From: Kribbella monticola | GTDB lineage: Bacteria; Actinomycetota; Actinomycetes; Propionibacteriales; Kribbellaceae | Assembly (NCBI RefSeq): GCF_003261635.1 | Contig: NZ_QFXK01000029.1 | Location: 479,941 to 543,940 of the forward strand | Length of the DNA stretch: 64,000 bases | Reading direction: 5' to 3' | Shown here: positions 42,814-52,124 of the stretch, one piece after another | Numbering within the stretch: the stretch's first letter is position 1 | Layout: each line of letters opens with the position of its first letter | Program-made: the position numbers and the translations under genes | The notes under the pieces: model-generated | The model's input: only the letters and a program-made list of their open reading frames with translations | The model's database searches: none | Told to the model about the DNA's origin: nothing

Positions 42814-43328
42814 ACCCCCAGCTTCGTCAGCACGCCGGTGATGAACGGAGCCTTGCCGGCTCGGTAAGCAGGCCGGTCCTCGTCGTCAGCCGCCGCCAGC
42901 TCCCGCTTGATCCGCGCATACTCGGCTCGGTCGACCGGATCGGAGCGCAGATGATCCCGGAACGCCAGCAGCGTCCGCAGACTGCCCGGACCCTGTTCGA
43001 AGATGTGCAGGTGATGTGACCGCCGCTCGACCGTCGGGTAGCACAGAGACCACTTGAGGGCCTGCTGATCACCCGGCTCCGGCGCGGTCAGCCAGCCGAT
43101 GGAGGCGAGCGCGTCGAACGCCGCCGCGCACTCGGCGTACTCCCGGACCACGGCAGCCATGTCGATGATCGCCTTCGCCGGGAGCCCGGGGACCGCGGTG
43201 CTGCCGATGTGCTCGATCGGCTGGACCAAGTACTCCCGCAGTACGGGCTCCACTCGCCGGCGCTGCTCCTCGAACAGTGCCGGCCAGCGGGCGTCGTACT
43301 CGACGATCTTGATCGGATCCAGCCGCAT
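42810..43328 (-). CDS. GrpB family protein (UPF0157)
   Basis: 172 residues with the GrpB signature VEYDARWPALFEEQRRRVEP followed by IEHIGSTAVPGLPAKAIIDM, a nucleotidyltransferase-like fold used in small-molecule or tRNA-related reactions in some fusions (for example with dephospho-CoA kinase). The precise activity of stand-alone members is unknown. It overlaps the start of the LD-carboxypeptidase gene, and lies 10 bp downstream of the large phosphodiesterase gene, so the three may form one transcript. Confidence 0.9.
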   Translation of the reverse strand: MRLDPIKIVEYDARWPALFEEQRRRVEPVLREYLVQPIEHIGSTAVPGLPAKAIIDMAAVVREYAECAAAFDALASIGWLTAPEPGDQQALKWSLCYPTVERRSHHLHIFEQGPGSLRTLLAFRDHLRSDPVDRAEYARIKRELAAADDEDRPAYRAGKAPFITGVLTKLGV

Positions 43329-43338
43329 ATCCCTTTGT

Positions 43339-46300
43339 CTACCAGTCGACCTTCACGGTGGCTGTCTTGGTGACGCCGTTGACGGTGACTGACAGGTCGG
43401 CCGAGCCGGGGCGGAGGGCGGTCAGTTGACCGGTCGCCGGGTCGTAGGAAGCGACGGACCAGAACGGAGCCGTCTTGGCCGGACCGATGTGGAGGAAGGC
43501 CGAGCCTGACCAGTCGGCAGAGACCGGGAAGGAGACGGGGACGCGCCGATCTTCCTGTACTACGGTCGCCGCGGCCGGTGCGGTCTGTCCTCGGCGGAGT
43601 GATGCCGGGGCGGACAGCTCGAGTGCGTCCACATGCGGCCGGAGTTCGACCTGGAACCAGGAGCGCTCCGGTGCCGACCAGTTCCGCTCGGCCGCGCCCG
43701 CAGGACGCGCTGTCGGATCGATCCCGACAAGGGCCCAGCCGGTGAAGCCGCCCGCATCGGGCGCAGCCGCCGGACTCTTGCCGGAGTTGCCGGTCAGCGG
43801 CAGCAGTACGCCGTCCGTCCGGGTCGCCGCGAAGGTCCCTGCGTGCGCTGCCATGTACGCCGCGCCCTTGCCGGTCGATGCGCGGAAGTCGGCCAGCCAG
43901 CGAACCAGCAACTCGGCCTCCTTGCGATCGCCGAGCTGCGAGTTCTGCGTCGGGGACGGATCGTCGATCGGGTGGTGCGCCATCACCACGACATTGCGGA
44001 TCGCCGGGTTCGTCGCCGCATCGTCCAACTGCTTGCGCAGATCGAGGATCTGGTCGAACCCACCGGCGCGGAGCGACCCGAGCGAAGAATCCCGCAGTAC
44101 GAACCGCGTGCCCTTGTGGTCGAAGGTGCTGGTCGGGGCGCCGAACACCTTGGTCCATTCGGACAGGTCGCCCGGGCCGTAGCTCTCGTGGTTGCCCGGC
44201 ACGTAATGCACCGGAACCTTGCCGGCGACCTCTTCGTCGATGATCTTCTTGGCCAGCGCGATGTCGTTCGCAAAACCGCGGTCGACGAAGTCACCGTTGA
44301 TCACCAGGAAATCCGGGTGCTGCGCGAGCGCCTCGCGGATCGTACGCCGGGCCTGCTTCGCGTTACCCGACTCGGGGTCGTCGGCGGTGAATTGCGCGTC
44401 CGACATCACGGCGAACCGCCACCGGCCGGCCCCGGTGACCGTCCCGTCGGTGACCACCATCGGGTCGATCACCTTGGCGGGCGGTGTCATCGTCACGGGC
44501 GGCGCTCCGCGGACCGTCAGGTCGTCGATGACGATGCGGCCGGAGTACTGCCGGGTCGGCACGGTCTCGACCACGTAGATCCGCCAGAACCTCAGCGGCA
44601 TCGTCAGTCCCGGCGGGATGGTCGCTTCGACATACTTCCAGCCGGTCCAGTCGACCGCGGCCGCCAGGTTCAGCGTCTGCGCCGAGCCACCGGCGCCGTC
44701 GTACGCGTTGGCCCGCAGCCAAGCACCCTTGCCGTCGCCGTACACCCAGGCGCCGAGCTTCTGCGGCTGTCCGGGCAACGTCTGCTGCGGCGTCTGGGAC
44801 AAGTACGCCGCCCGGGTCGCCGTGCTGCCCGTCAGCGAGTAGTCCAGCGCGATCGCCTGACCACCATCGTGGCCCTCGGCAACGGACCTCGAAGCCGTCG
44901 CGGCTCCGACCGGTACGGCGTTGGCCTGCCATACGGCGGGATCGTCGACCTCGTCCACCACCTGACTGGTGAGGCCGGCGGTGACACTGAGCTGGGTCGT
45001 CAGCGCGCCCACCTTCGCCGTCACCACAGTCGAGACGGCATCGGCGCCGACCGCGGTCACGTCGAACCCATTGCCTCGGGCAACCACCTTGATCAGTGCC
45101 GGATCATAGGTCAACTGCACATCGCGCGGTTCCACCCAGGTGGAGAAGCCGTCCGCGTCGAAGCCATTGACGGTGAAGAACCCTTTGGAGGTTGCGTCTG
45201 GCAACGAAACCTGCCGGGTCGACGGAGCCAGCCGGATCGGCGTACCGAGCACGGTCATCGGGAATCGTCCGCGGGCCTGCCCTCGCTCGGCGGTCACGAT
45301 GACATCGCCGGCCCGCCGGCCGGCGACGACCCCCTGACTGGTGACGCGGGCGTTGCTGCCGACCGACCAGTACGGCGTACCGGGGGCCGGCGCGTACGTC
45401 TCGTCGTGACCGCGTGCCGTGAGGACCCGGCTCAGGCCGGTGAGGACGCGGGAGCTCTTGGAGATGTCGGTGTCAGGCAGCTCGCCCGCAGTACCGGCCG
45501 CTTCGACCTGGAAGCCGGTGAGGCGCCCGGAGCCCTTGCTGGGAAGGAGTCCCAGGCCGTTCGGGACCAGGCGCTCGCCGCCGTCGGACGGGTTGTTGAC
45601 CACCTCGGGCGCCTGCTCACCGGGCGAGCGGGCCAGCATCGTCGAGGAGCCGCCACCGTCGAGGTTCAGGACGTCGTCGGCGCCGAGGCCGACCATCAGC
45701 TGGCCCATCTCCTTGAGCGACAGTCCGCGCGATCCGGTCGCCCGGCCGTCAACGGTCAGCAGGACCATCCGGCGGCCGTTGTCGGTGAACCCGACCGCGG
45801 TGCGTGGCGCCAGGTCGGCATCCGGTACGTCGTCAGGCACCACGCCATCGCGGGCGAGCTGGACGTTGCCACTGATCCCGACTGCGATGTCGGCGGCGTC
45901 GGAGCGCGGTCCGTACTGGACCTCCACCTTGTCGCCGACCTCGAACGCGGCCAGCGCGGCGGCTCCCGTGTCGCGGCCGATCAGAGCGAGCTCGTTCGCG
46001 GCGAGCGGCGTCGTACCGGGTGTGGTGGCCGAGGAGACGACCACGCCGTCGCGGAGTAGTACCTCGCGGACCGTCGGCAGGCCGTCGACCGTGCGAGTGC
46101 GCGGGGCGTCACCCCATTCGGGGGTGTAGAGGCCGATGCCGTTCGCGTCGACGGTCGGCGAGTTGAGGTTGGTCAGGTCGAGCCTGGTCGCGTCATCGTC
46201 CGTCGCGGTGCCTTGCAGGAAGACCTGCGCGATCTTGCCGAGGCCGTCCTTGCCGATCACCGCGGTGTCGTTGTGGCCGGCGGCCGGGGCGTTGATCAGG

Positions 46301-46794
46301 CGGCCGTCACGTTCGATCCCGACGCCGAGCGGGGCCGTGGTGTCATTGATGTCGAAGAAGTCGCCGTTGACCCCGGCGATCGCGCCCTTGCGAGCGAGCT
46401 GCTGACTGAGCGGTTGCCCGCCGGAAACCTTGCCGGTGTTGACGTAGTCGACGGTGACACCGTGCTGGTCCAGGTCCGCGACGAGGAAGTCGCCCCGCAG
46501 CCAGCCGCGCGCGTCGAGGCGCTCGAAAGCTGTGTAGTTCACGCCGGGCGCGACCGGGCTGTCCTTGCGGCTGGTGACGAGACCTTCGCCGGCCGGCGCG
46601 ATCGCGACATCGGCGATGTCCGACGGCGCCGACGAATGCCTGAGCGCCTCGACCGGCGCGCGCCCCGGGTCCGGAGCGGGCTGGGCGAACGCCGGGGCGA
46701 ACGCGCCGGTGGCGAGCAGGCCGCCCGCCAGCACGCTGACCGCCGTACGCCGGCCTGTCGTCGCCCGGATGATCGATGGAACCAACGGTGACAC
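43339..46794 (-). CDS. Secreted phosphodiester glycosidase fused to metallophosphoesterase
   Basis: 1151 residues from GTG 46794, chosen because GAGGAGG lies 5 nt upstream; an ATG 11 codons earlier is possible. A Sec signal (basic TTGRR, hydrophobic core, ending AFAPAFA) exports it. Domains in order: a phosphodiester glycosidase (NAGPA) domain over about residues 60-430, with GVNGDFFDIN and LNLDGGGSSTML; several Ig-like or sugar-binding beta domains; a calcineurin-like metallophosphoesterase with NGDFVDRG, GNHESYG and AHHPIDD (about 790-1040), in which the first motif is DAQ rather than DxH; and an Ig-like tail. Probably cleaves extracellular glycan phosphodiesters then phosphates. Confidence 0.9.
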   Translation of the reverse strand: MSPLVPSIIRATTGRRTAVSVLAGGLLATGAFAPAFAQPAPDPGRAPVEALRHSSAPSDIADVAIAPAGEGLVTSRKDSPVAPGVNYTAFERLDARGWLRGDFLVADLDQHGVTVDYVNTGKVSGGQPLSQQLARKGAIAGVNGDFFDINDTTAPLGVGIERDGRLINAPAAGHNDTAVIGKDGLGKIAQVFLQGTATDDDATRLDLTNLNSPTVDANGIGLYTPEWGDAPRTRTVDGLPTVREVLLRDGVVVSSATTPGTTPLAANELALIGRDTGAAALAAFEVGDKVEVQYGPRSDAADIAVGISGNVQLARDGVVPDDVPDADLAPRTAVGFTDNGRRMVLLTVDGRATGSRGLSLKEMGQLMVGLGADDVLNLDGGGSSTMLARSPGEQAPEVVNNPSDGGERLVPNGLGLLPSKGSGRLTGFQVEAAGTAGELPDTDISKSSRVLTGLSRVLTARGHDETYAPAPGTPYWSVGSNARVTSQGVVAGRRAGDVIVTAERGQARGRFPMTVLGTPIRLAPSTRQVSLPDATSKGFFTVNGFDADGFSTWVEPRDVQLTYDPALIKVVARGNGFDVTAVGADAVSTVVTAKVGALTTQLSVTAGLTSQVVDEVDDPAVWQANAVPVGAATASRSVAEGHDGGQAIALDYSLTGSTATRAAYLSQTPQQTLPGQPQKLGAWVYGDGKGAWLRANAYDGAGGSAQTLNLAAAVDWTGWKYVEATIPPGLTMPLRFWRIYVVETVPTRQYSGRIVIDDLTVRGAPPVTMTPPAKVIDPMVVTDGTVTGAGRWRFAVMSDAQFTADDPESGNAKQARRTIREALAQHPDFLVINGDFVDRGFANDIALAKKIIDEEVAGKVPVHYVPGNHESYGPGDLSEWTKVFGAPTSTFDHKGTRFVLRDSSLGSLRAGGFDQILDLRKQLDDAATNPAIRNVVVMAHHPIDDPSPTQNSQLGDRKEAELLVRWLADFRASTGKGAAYMAAHAGTFAATRTDGVLLPLTGNSGKSPAAAPDAGGFTGWALVGIDPTARPAGAAERNWSAPERSWFQVELRPHVDALELSAPASLRRGQTAPAAATVVQEDRRVPVSFPVSADWSGSAFLHIGPAKTAPFWSVASYDPATGQLTALRPGSADLSVTVNGVTKTATVKVDW

Positions 46795-46967
46795 GGGAGC
46801 CTCCTCGGCGTGGGCGGACGCGGCCATCCGACGCCGAGAGCCCTACCGCCACGTGAGGCGCAGGTGTACGCCGATCAACCGACCGGTGACAAAGTAACGT
46901 CTCCAGTCGGTTATCGGAAGATTTCTGTCAGGATTCGGCCTGGACCAGCGGTCGCCGGCCGGCGATC

Positions 46968-47291
46968 TCAGTCCAGCGCGACCGGGCGGCTCGCGGCCTC
47001 CCAGGCCTGCATGCCGCCCTCGAGGTTCATCGCGTCCCGGCCCTGGGAGACCAGGAACTGGGTCGCCATCGACGACCGGCCGCCGACCGCGCAGACGCAG
47101 AGCACCTTCTGGTCCAGCGGTACCTCGCCGACGCGCTCCTGCAACTGGCCGAGCGGGATGTGCGTCGCACCCTCGATGTGGCCGCGATTCCATTCGTCGG
47201 GCTCGCGGACGTCGAGAACGAACGCCTCCTTCAGCAGTTGGTCGTCAAGGTCGGCCACGCCCACAGCAGGAATCTCCGGATTCTGGAACAT
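46968..47291 (-). CDS. Rhodanese-like domain protein
   Basis: 107 residues, a single rhodanese domain. FVLDVREPDEWNRGHIEGA is the CH2-A-like start, and the active-site loop is CVCAVGGRSS with the sulfur-accepting Cys. Such small proteins carry persulfide sulfur or act as arsenate-type or signalling folds; the partner is not evident. The ATG at 47291 is chosen over an in-frame upstream start that lacks a ribosome site. It stands alone, 51 bp downstream of the MFS gene on the same strand. Confidence 0.9.
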   Translation of the reverse strand: MFQNPEIPAVGVADLDDQLLKEAFVLDVREPDEWNRGHIEGATHIPLGQLQERVGEVPLDQKVLCVCAVGGRSSMATQFLVSQGRDAMNLEGGMQAWEAASRPVALD

Positions 47292-47342
47292 GCCCCGATC
47301 ATCGCAGCCTCCCCGGCCGGTCACTACACACGGTCCGCACGG

Positions 47343-48788
47343 CTACACCTGGAGGGCCTCGGCATCCGGCTCGCTCGGGGCAGCGACACCTCGGGCGCGC
47401 AGCATGGCCCAGCCGACCAGTGCACCGGCGACCAGCGTCAGCGTGAGGCCGGCGACGGTGACCGCCTGCTCGAACTGCGAAGTCTGCTGCCCGGTCCAGT
47501 TGGAGCCGGCGATGTCACCCGTGAAGAGCGCCGCGAGGATGGTGCCGGTCACGGCCAGGCCGACGCCAGGAGTGACCTGAGTGGCGGTGTCGAGCAGCGC
47601 GGCACCGATCGTGGTGCGGTTCTTCGGCAGACCGCGGAGCACATTGAAGCCGGCGACCGTGCCGATGACCCGCATCCCGGCGGCCACGAGCGCGAGCGAG
47701 ACGGCAACCCAGAGATAGCCGAAGCGACTGAACAAGCCGAAGACGGCCAGCCCGGACACAACCGCGGCAGAGCTGATCCAGGCGGCTCGATCGGCACCGA
47801 CCCACTCCACGAACGGACCGACGAGCCTGCCACCCGCGATCAGGACCACGACCTGCGGCAGCATGCCGAGAGAAGCCTGCACGGGCGTCCAGCCCCAGTC
47901 GAACTGCAACTGCAGGGTGACCATGTAGCCGAGGCCCGCGACGGCCAGACCCGCTGCGGCCTTGTAGGCCAGGGCACTCGACACCAGCGGGCGGGCGATG
48001 AGCCGCAGGTCGAGCAACGGGTACTGCGCTGCGCGGGAGCGGACGACGAAGAGAATCCCGGCGACGACGGCCCCACCGGACACCATCCACGGCACCCACG
48101 AACCAGCGCCTTCGTTGACGAACAGGGTCGGCGCGAGCAGCGCGAGCACGATCGTCGCCGTACTCAGCAGTGCACCGACGACGTCCACCGGGTCGTGGTG
48201 CAGCTCAGCCGGATCGTCGGCGGCGATGCCAGCCCGTACGCCGACGAGCGCGAGCGCGGCGATCGGCACGTTCACCAGCAGTAGCACCTGCCAGGGAGCG
48301 AACGCGAGCACGAAACCACCGGCCGTCGGGCCGACCGCTAGGCCGATCAGGCCGACGGTCGAAATCAGGGTGATCGCCTTCACCTGGAGCTTCTCGGAGT
48401 CGAACAGCCGGAAGGCCAGTGCGATCGAACCAGGGGTCGTCATGGCCGCGGCGACGCCCATCACGCCACGGACGGCGATCAGTTGCCCGGCCGAGCTGAC
48501 GAAGGCGGTCGCCAGGCTCGCAAGAGCCAGCAGCACCAGGCCGATGAGCATCGTCCGGCGCCGGCCGAATCTGTCGGCGATCGCGCCGAACAACAGCATC
48601 GATCCGCCGAAGACGACGACGTACGCGCCGGTCACCCATTGCAGCGCGACCGTTGAGGCCTGCAGGTCACGTCCGATCGTGGGCAGCGCGACGTTGAGGA
48701 TCGAGTTGTCGAGCATCTCGAACAGGAACACCCCGGACAGGCCGGCCAGTGCGATCCAGGCCTCGCGAAGGGACTGGGGAGGCTTCAT
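47343..48788 (-). CDS. MFS multidrug exporter
   Basis: 481 residues with 14 predicted helices. Helix 1 has EMLDNSILNVALPTI (DHA2-like), motif A is GAIADRFGRRRTML, and motif C is GLIGLAVGPTAGGF. Probable proton-drug antiporter. Divergent from a TetR repressor gene, with operator-like inverted repeats in the 86-bp gap between, the classic arrangement for a drug-induced pump. The -10-like TATTTT on the other strand sits within the same gap. Confidence 0.92.
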   Translation of the reverse strand: MKPPQSLREAWIALAGLSGVFLFEMLDNSILNVALPTIGRDLQASTVALQWVTGAYVVVFGGSMLLFGAIADRFGRRRTMLIGLVLLALASLATAFVSSAGQLIAVRGVMGVAAAMTTPGSIALAFRLFDSEKLQVKAITLISTVGLIGLAVGPTAGGFVLAFAPWQVLLLVNVPIAALALVGVRAGIAADDPAELHHDPVDVVGALLSTATIVLALLAPTLFVNEGAGSWVPWMVSGGAVVAGILFVVRSRAAQYPLLDLRLIARPLVSSALAYKAAAGLAVAGLGYMVTLQLQFDWGWTPVQASLGMLPQVVVLIAGGRLVGPFVEWVGADRAAWISSAAVVSGLAVFGLFSRFGYLWVAVSLALVAAGMRVIGTVAGFNVLRGLPKNRTTIGAALLDTATQVTPGVGLAVTGTILAALFTGDIAGSNWTGQQTSQFEQAVTVAGLTLTLVAGALVGWAMLRARGVAAPSEPDAEALQV

Positions 48789-48805
48789 GGTTACTCCATC
48801 TTGGA

Positions 48806-48854
48806 AGAGTGCGGTCTATTTTTAGAGCGTATACCACTTTCTAGGGCGCACTCT
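48806..48854. promoter_or_regulatory. TetR operator-like inverted repeats between MFS and TetR genes
   Basis: AGAGTGCGGTCTA (48806-48818) on the plus strand recurs as AGAGTGCGCCCTA on the minus strand (48842-48854). Between and beyond them AGCGTATACCA (about 48825-48835) is mirrored by TGGTACGCT (48860-48868). The cluster covers the probable promoters of both divergent genes. Confidence 0.6.
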
Positions 48855-48862
48855 AAGTTTGG

Positions 48863-48868
48863 TACGCT
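48863..48868 (+). promoter_or_regulatory. -10 box for leaderless tetR-type gene
   Basis: TACGCT followed by 6 nt and the GTG start at 48875, no ribosome site between. It overlaps one arm of the operator cluster, consistent with autorepression. Confidence 0.45.
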
Positions 48869-48874
48869 GCAGCG

Positions 48875-49492
48875 GTGACGGAGACCGGACTGCGCGAGCG
48901 GAAGAAGGCCCGCACCCGCCGGCACATCGCCGAGACCGCCGCCCGGCTGTTCGCCGAGCGCGGCTACGAAAAGGTGGCGGTCAGCGAGATCGCGCGGGCG
49001 GCCGAGGTCGCGGAGCAGACGCTGTACAACTACTTCCCGACCAAGGAACAGCTGGTCACCGACCGCGAGGACCAGATCCAGGACCAGCTGAGCGAACTGA
49101 TCCGCTCCCGGCCGGTCGGGACGAGCCCGGCCGCGGCCATTCGCGACTTCGTCCTGGAACTCGTGTCGGACATCGGCGGCAGGCCGGCCGAAACCGCCCG
49201 GGGCAACCTCGGTTATCTGGCCGCGATCAGTCCCGCCGTCAACCGGCTGGCACTGGAGACGACCGACCGCCTCGGCACGGCGCTGACCGCGGCCATCACG
49301 GAGTCGAGCTCGATCGCTCCGGAGCTGGCGCGGCTTCAGGGCATCGCGCTGGCCGGGGTGTTCCGCATCATCATCAGCGAGACCGGCACCCGCACCCGCG
49401 ACGGCCAGACCCCACCCGAGATCGTCACCGAAGTGCGCCCCCAGGTCGAGAACATCCTCACCGAACTCGACCGCTGGCTGACCCCCACCTGA
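48875..49492 (+). CDS. TetR/AcrR family repressor
   Basis: 205 residues. The N-terminal helix-turn-helix reads RRHIAETAARLFAERGYEKV, then AVSEIARAAEVAEQTLYNYF and PTKEQL, as in AcrR-type proteins; the C-terminal ligand-binding part is variable. GTG start at 48875. Divergent from the MFS exporter gene, which it most likely represses until a drug-like ligand binds; also likely to repress itself. Confidence 0.93.
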   Translation: MTETGLRERKKARTRRHIAETAARLFAERGYEKVAVSEIARAAEVAEQTLYNYFPTKEQLVTDREDQIQDQLSELIRSRPVGTSPAAAIRDFVLELVSDIGGRPAETARGNLGYLAAISPAVNRLALETTDRLGTALTAAITESSSIAPELARLQGIALAGVFRIIISETGTRTRDGQTPPEIVTEVRPQVENILTELDRWLTPT

Positions 49493-49548
49493 ACCCCGTA
49501 CTGCGGAGATCGCGCGACTTCACCGGCCTCGACAGGCCGGGGCCGCCG

Positions 49549-50406
49549 CTACTTCAGCAGCTTCGACAGGCGGCGGTCGGCGAGGGGTTTGCCGCCGGTC
49601 TGGCAGGTCGCGCAGTACTGCAGGGACGAGTCGGCGAAGCTCACCTCGCGGACGATGTCGCCACAGACCGGGCACTTCTCACCCTTGCGGCCGTGCACCC
49701 GCAGGCCGCTCTTCTTCTCCGACTTGAGGTCCTGCGCCGCGAGCCCCTTGGACCGCTCGACCGCATCGGTCAGCGTGTCCCGCATCGCGTCGTACAGGAC
49801 CTTCTGCTCGTCCTCGGTCAGGTTCGACGCCGGCTTGAACGGGCTCATCTTCGCCACGTGCAGGATCTCGTCGGAGTACGCGTTGCCGATCCCGGCGATC
49901 ACCGACTGGTTCCGCAGGACGCCCTTCAACTGCACCCGGCCCTGCTGCTTGAGGATCTCGCCGAACTGCTCAGCGGTGAGCGTGAACGGATCCGGCCCGA
50001 GGCGGGAGATACCGGGAACATCGGCGGGATCGCGCACGACGTACACGGCGAGCTTCTTCTGGGTGCCGGCCTCGGTCAGATCGAAGCCGGAGCCGTCGTC
50101 GAGCACGACCCGGAGCGCGATCGGGCCCTTACCGGGCCGGACCAGTCCGGTCGACTGCTCCTCCCGCCAGCGCAGCCAGCCGGCGCGGGCGAGGTGGATG
50201 ACGAGGTGGATGCCCTGCGCAGAGATGTCGAGGAACTTCCCGTGCCGCTGCACGTCGTCGATCAGCAGGCCCACCAGCGACGAGATCGGCGGGTCGTAGG
50301 TCTTCAGCGCACTGATCGCGGTGATGTCGGCACGCACGATCGCTCGCTCGACGGCGCGTTCCCGCAGGAACCCCGTCAGCGATTCGACTTCCGGCAACTC
50401 GGGCAC
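49549..50406 (-). CDS. Fpg/Nei family DNA glycosylase
   Basis: 285 residues. It begins PELPEVESL directly after the initiator, so Pro2 is the catalytic N-terminal nucleophile and Glu3 the acid; this fixes the start at GTG 50406. The H2TH region lies near ILKQQGRVQLKGVLRNQSVIAGIGNAYSDEIL, given here in part (QSVIAGIGNAYSDE), and the C-terminal zinc finger is CPVCGD...YCATCQ. It excises oxidised bases (8-oxoguanine or pyrimidines) and cuts the abasic site; Fpg versus Nei specificity is not decided here. Confidence 0.92.
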   Translation of the reverse strand: MPELPEVESLTGFLRERAVERAIVRADITAISALKTYDPPISSLVGLLIDDVQRHGKFLDISAQGIHLVIHLARAGWLRWREEQSTGLVRPGKGPIALRVVLDDGSGFDLTEAGTQKKLAVYVVRDPADVPGISRLGPDPFTLTAEQFGEILKQQGRVQLKGVLRNQSVIAGIGNAYSDEILHVAKMSPFKPASNLTEDEQKVLYDAMRDTLTDAVERSKGLAAQDLKSEKKSGLRVHGRKGEKCPVCGDIVREVSFADSSLQYCATCQTGGKPLADRRLSKLLK

Positions 50407-50534
50407 TCCCCCAGTGTGCCGCACCCGACGGACAACCCGGGGGAGGATTTCCCCAGGGGTACCTCGGGTGCATCACCGATACGGGACGGTTGCGGGGACC
50501 GCTACCGTCTTAGGAAGAGAGAAGGAGGGACCTG

Positions 50535-50678
50535 ATGGGTTTCGTGAAGACACTGGTCAAGGGCGCTGTGGTGGCGAAGTTGCTGCAGGTGGCCCAGCGC
50601 GAGCTGAGCAAGCCGGAGAACCAGCGCAAGGCCAAGGAGATGTTCCAGAAGGTCCAACAGCGCCGCAGCGCCCACTAG
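50535..50678 (+). CDS. Conserved-looking 47-residue protein
   Basis: An ATG preceded by GAAGGAGGG (spacing about 5 nt) opens a 48-codon frame ending in TAG. The peptide begins MGFVKTLVKGAVVAKLLQVA, mildly hydrophobic, and ends in a charged amphipathic helix (PENQRKAKEMFQKVQQRRSAH region). Net charge is strongly positive. I do not recognise a family. Strong ribosome site, good codon pattern and a free intergenic position support it as a real small gene. Confidence 0.65.
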   Translation: MGFVKTLVKGAVVAKLLQVAQRELSKPENQRKAKEMFQKVQQRRSAH

Positions 50679-50779
50679 ACCTGCACCACCTCACCCTCGG
50701 CGAGCACCTGACGGCCCGCCGGGTGCGAGCTTGTGCGCCCGCCTGCCGGCGTCGGCTGCCTGTTGCGTTGTGACAGAGC

Positions 50780-50810
50780 GAATCGGCGGGAGTGCGGCTC
50801 CCGCCGATTC
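50780..50810. terminator. Terminator hairpin
   Basis: GAATCGGCGGGAG (50780-50792) pairs perfectly with CTCCCGCCGATTC (50798-50810) around TGCGG. It lies 6 bp beyond the stop of the minus-strand gene at 50816 and about 100 bp beyond the small plus-strand gene. Confidence 0.75.
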
Positions 50811-50815
50811 GGAGG

Positions 50816-51088
50816 TCAGGCTGCGTGGCGGCCGTGTTGGTGGGTGAAGAGGCGGGCGTGGCGGATGCTCACGACGGTGCCCGGCGTGCTGGTCGGCTTG
50901 TGGGAGAAGGGTTCGGCCATGCTGCCGAGGGCGAGCAGGTCGAGCTTGGTCCTGGCCTCGTCGCGGTCGGAGGCAACCCAGGCTCCGGCCGGGCCGTGCT
51001 CGAACCCGGTGGAGTGACGCCTGTTGCTGCTTTCCAGAGCCGCGATCAGTGCCAGCGCGAGTACTGCGAGGACGATGATTCCGGTCAT
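50816..51088 (-). CDS. Small single-helix membrane protein
   Basis: 90 residues starting MTGIIVLAVLALALIAALE, a single N-terminal membrane helix, followed by a polar tail with basic patches and several His. No known family. The ATG at 51088 is preferred since the frame upstream of it overlaps the promoter region of the divergent GlxA gene. A perfect terminator hairpin follows its stop, which supports it being expressed. Confidence 0.6.
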   Translation of the reverse strand: MTGIIVLAVLALALIAALESSNRRHSTGFEHGPAGAWVASDRDEARTKLDLLALGSMAEPFSHKPTSTPGTVVSIRHARLFTHQHGRHAA

Positions 51089-51171
51089 GGCAGTAATTCT
51101 GCTATGAGCTAGATCCCGCCACAATTGGCACTATTGACAGTCCTCCACAAATTTCTGCCATACTGGCTCAC

Positions 51172-52124
51172 ATGCTGCAGAAGATCGCCGTCGTCCTGAT
51201 GGAGGACGTCGCGCTGTTCGAGTTCGGCGTGCTGTCGGAGGTGTTCGGGATCGACCGGACCGACGACGGCGTGCCTGCCTTCGACTTCAAGGTGTGTTCG
51301 ACCCGACCGGGCGAACCTCTGCAAACCAGCAGCCACTCCGCCGTGATCGCGCCGTACGGGTTGGAGGAGCTGGAGGACGCCGATCTGGTCGCCCTCCCGG
51401 CCACCACCTGGCGGCACGAGTACGACGAGCGCATCCTCGACGCGCTCCGACGGGCGCACGAGCGCGGCGCGATCCTGCTGACCGTGTGCTCCGGCGCGTT
51501 CGTCCTCGGCCGGGCCGGCCTGCTGGACGGGCGCAGCTGCGCGACCCACTGGCGGTACGCGAAGCTGTTCCGCGAGCAGTTCCCGGAGGCGCGGCTCGAC
51601 GCGGACGTGTTGTTCGTGGACGACGGCGACATCATCACCAGCGCCGGGACGGCGGCCGGCATCGACGCCTGCCTCCACCTCGTCCGCCGCGAACTCGGCA
51701 GCGCCGTCGCCACGCGCATCGCCCGCCGGATGGTGGTCCCGCCGCAACGCGACGGCGGCCAGCGTCAGTACGTCGAGGTGCCGGTGCCCGAGTCGTCCGG
51801 CGAGAGCCTGCAGCCGGTGCTCGACTGGATGGTCGACAACCTCACCATCGAGCACACCGTGCCCGAACTCGCCCGCCGGGCGCGGATGTCCGACCGCACC
51901 TTCGCGCGCCGCTTCGTCGCCGAGACCGGGACGACACCGCTCAAGTGGGTCACCACCCAGCGCGTCCTGCACGCCAGAACCCTGCTGGAGCAGACGAAAC
52001 TCGGCATCGAGCAGATCGCCTCGGAGTCGGGCTTCGGCACGGCCGCCTTGTTGCGCCACCATTTCCGGAGAGTGGTCGGCGTACCACCGCAGGACTATCG
52101 CCGAACCTTCCAGACCGCGAGCTG

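Noticed and set aside
43633..46059. 808-codon plus-strand frame opposite the phosphodiester glycosidase gene
   Set aside because: Mirror frame of the real gene; no recognisable fold, no ribosome site.
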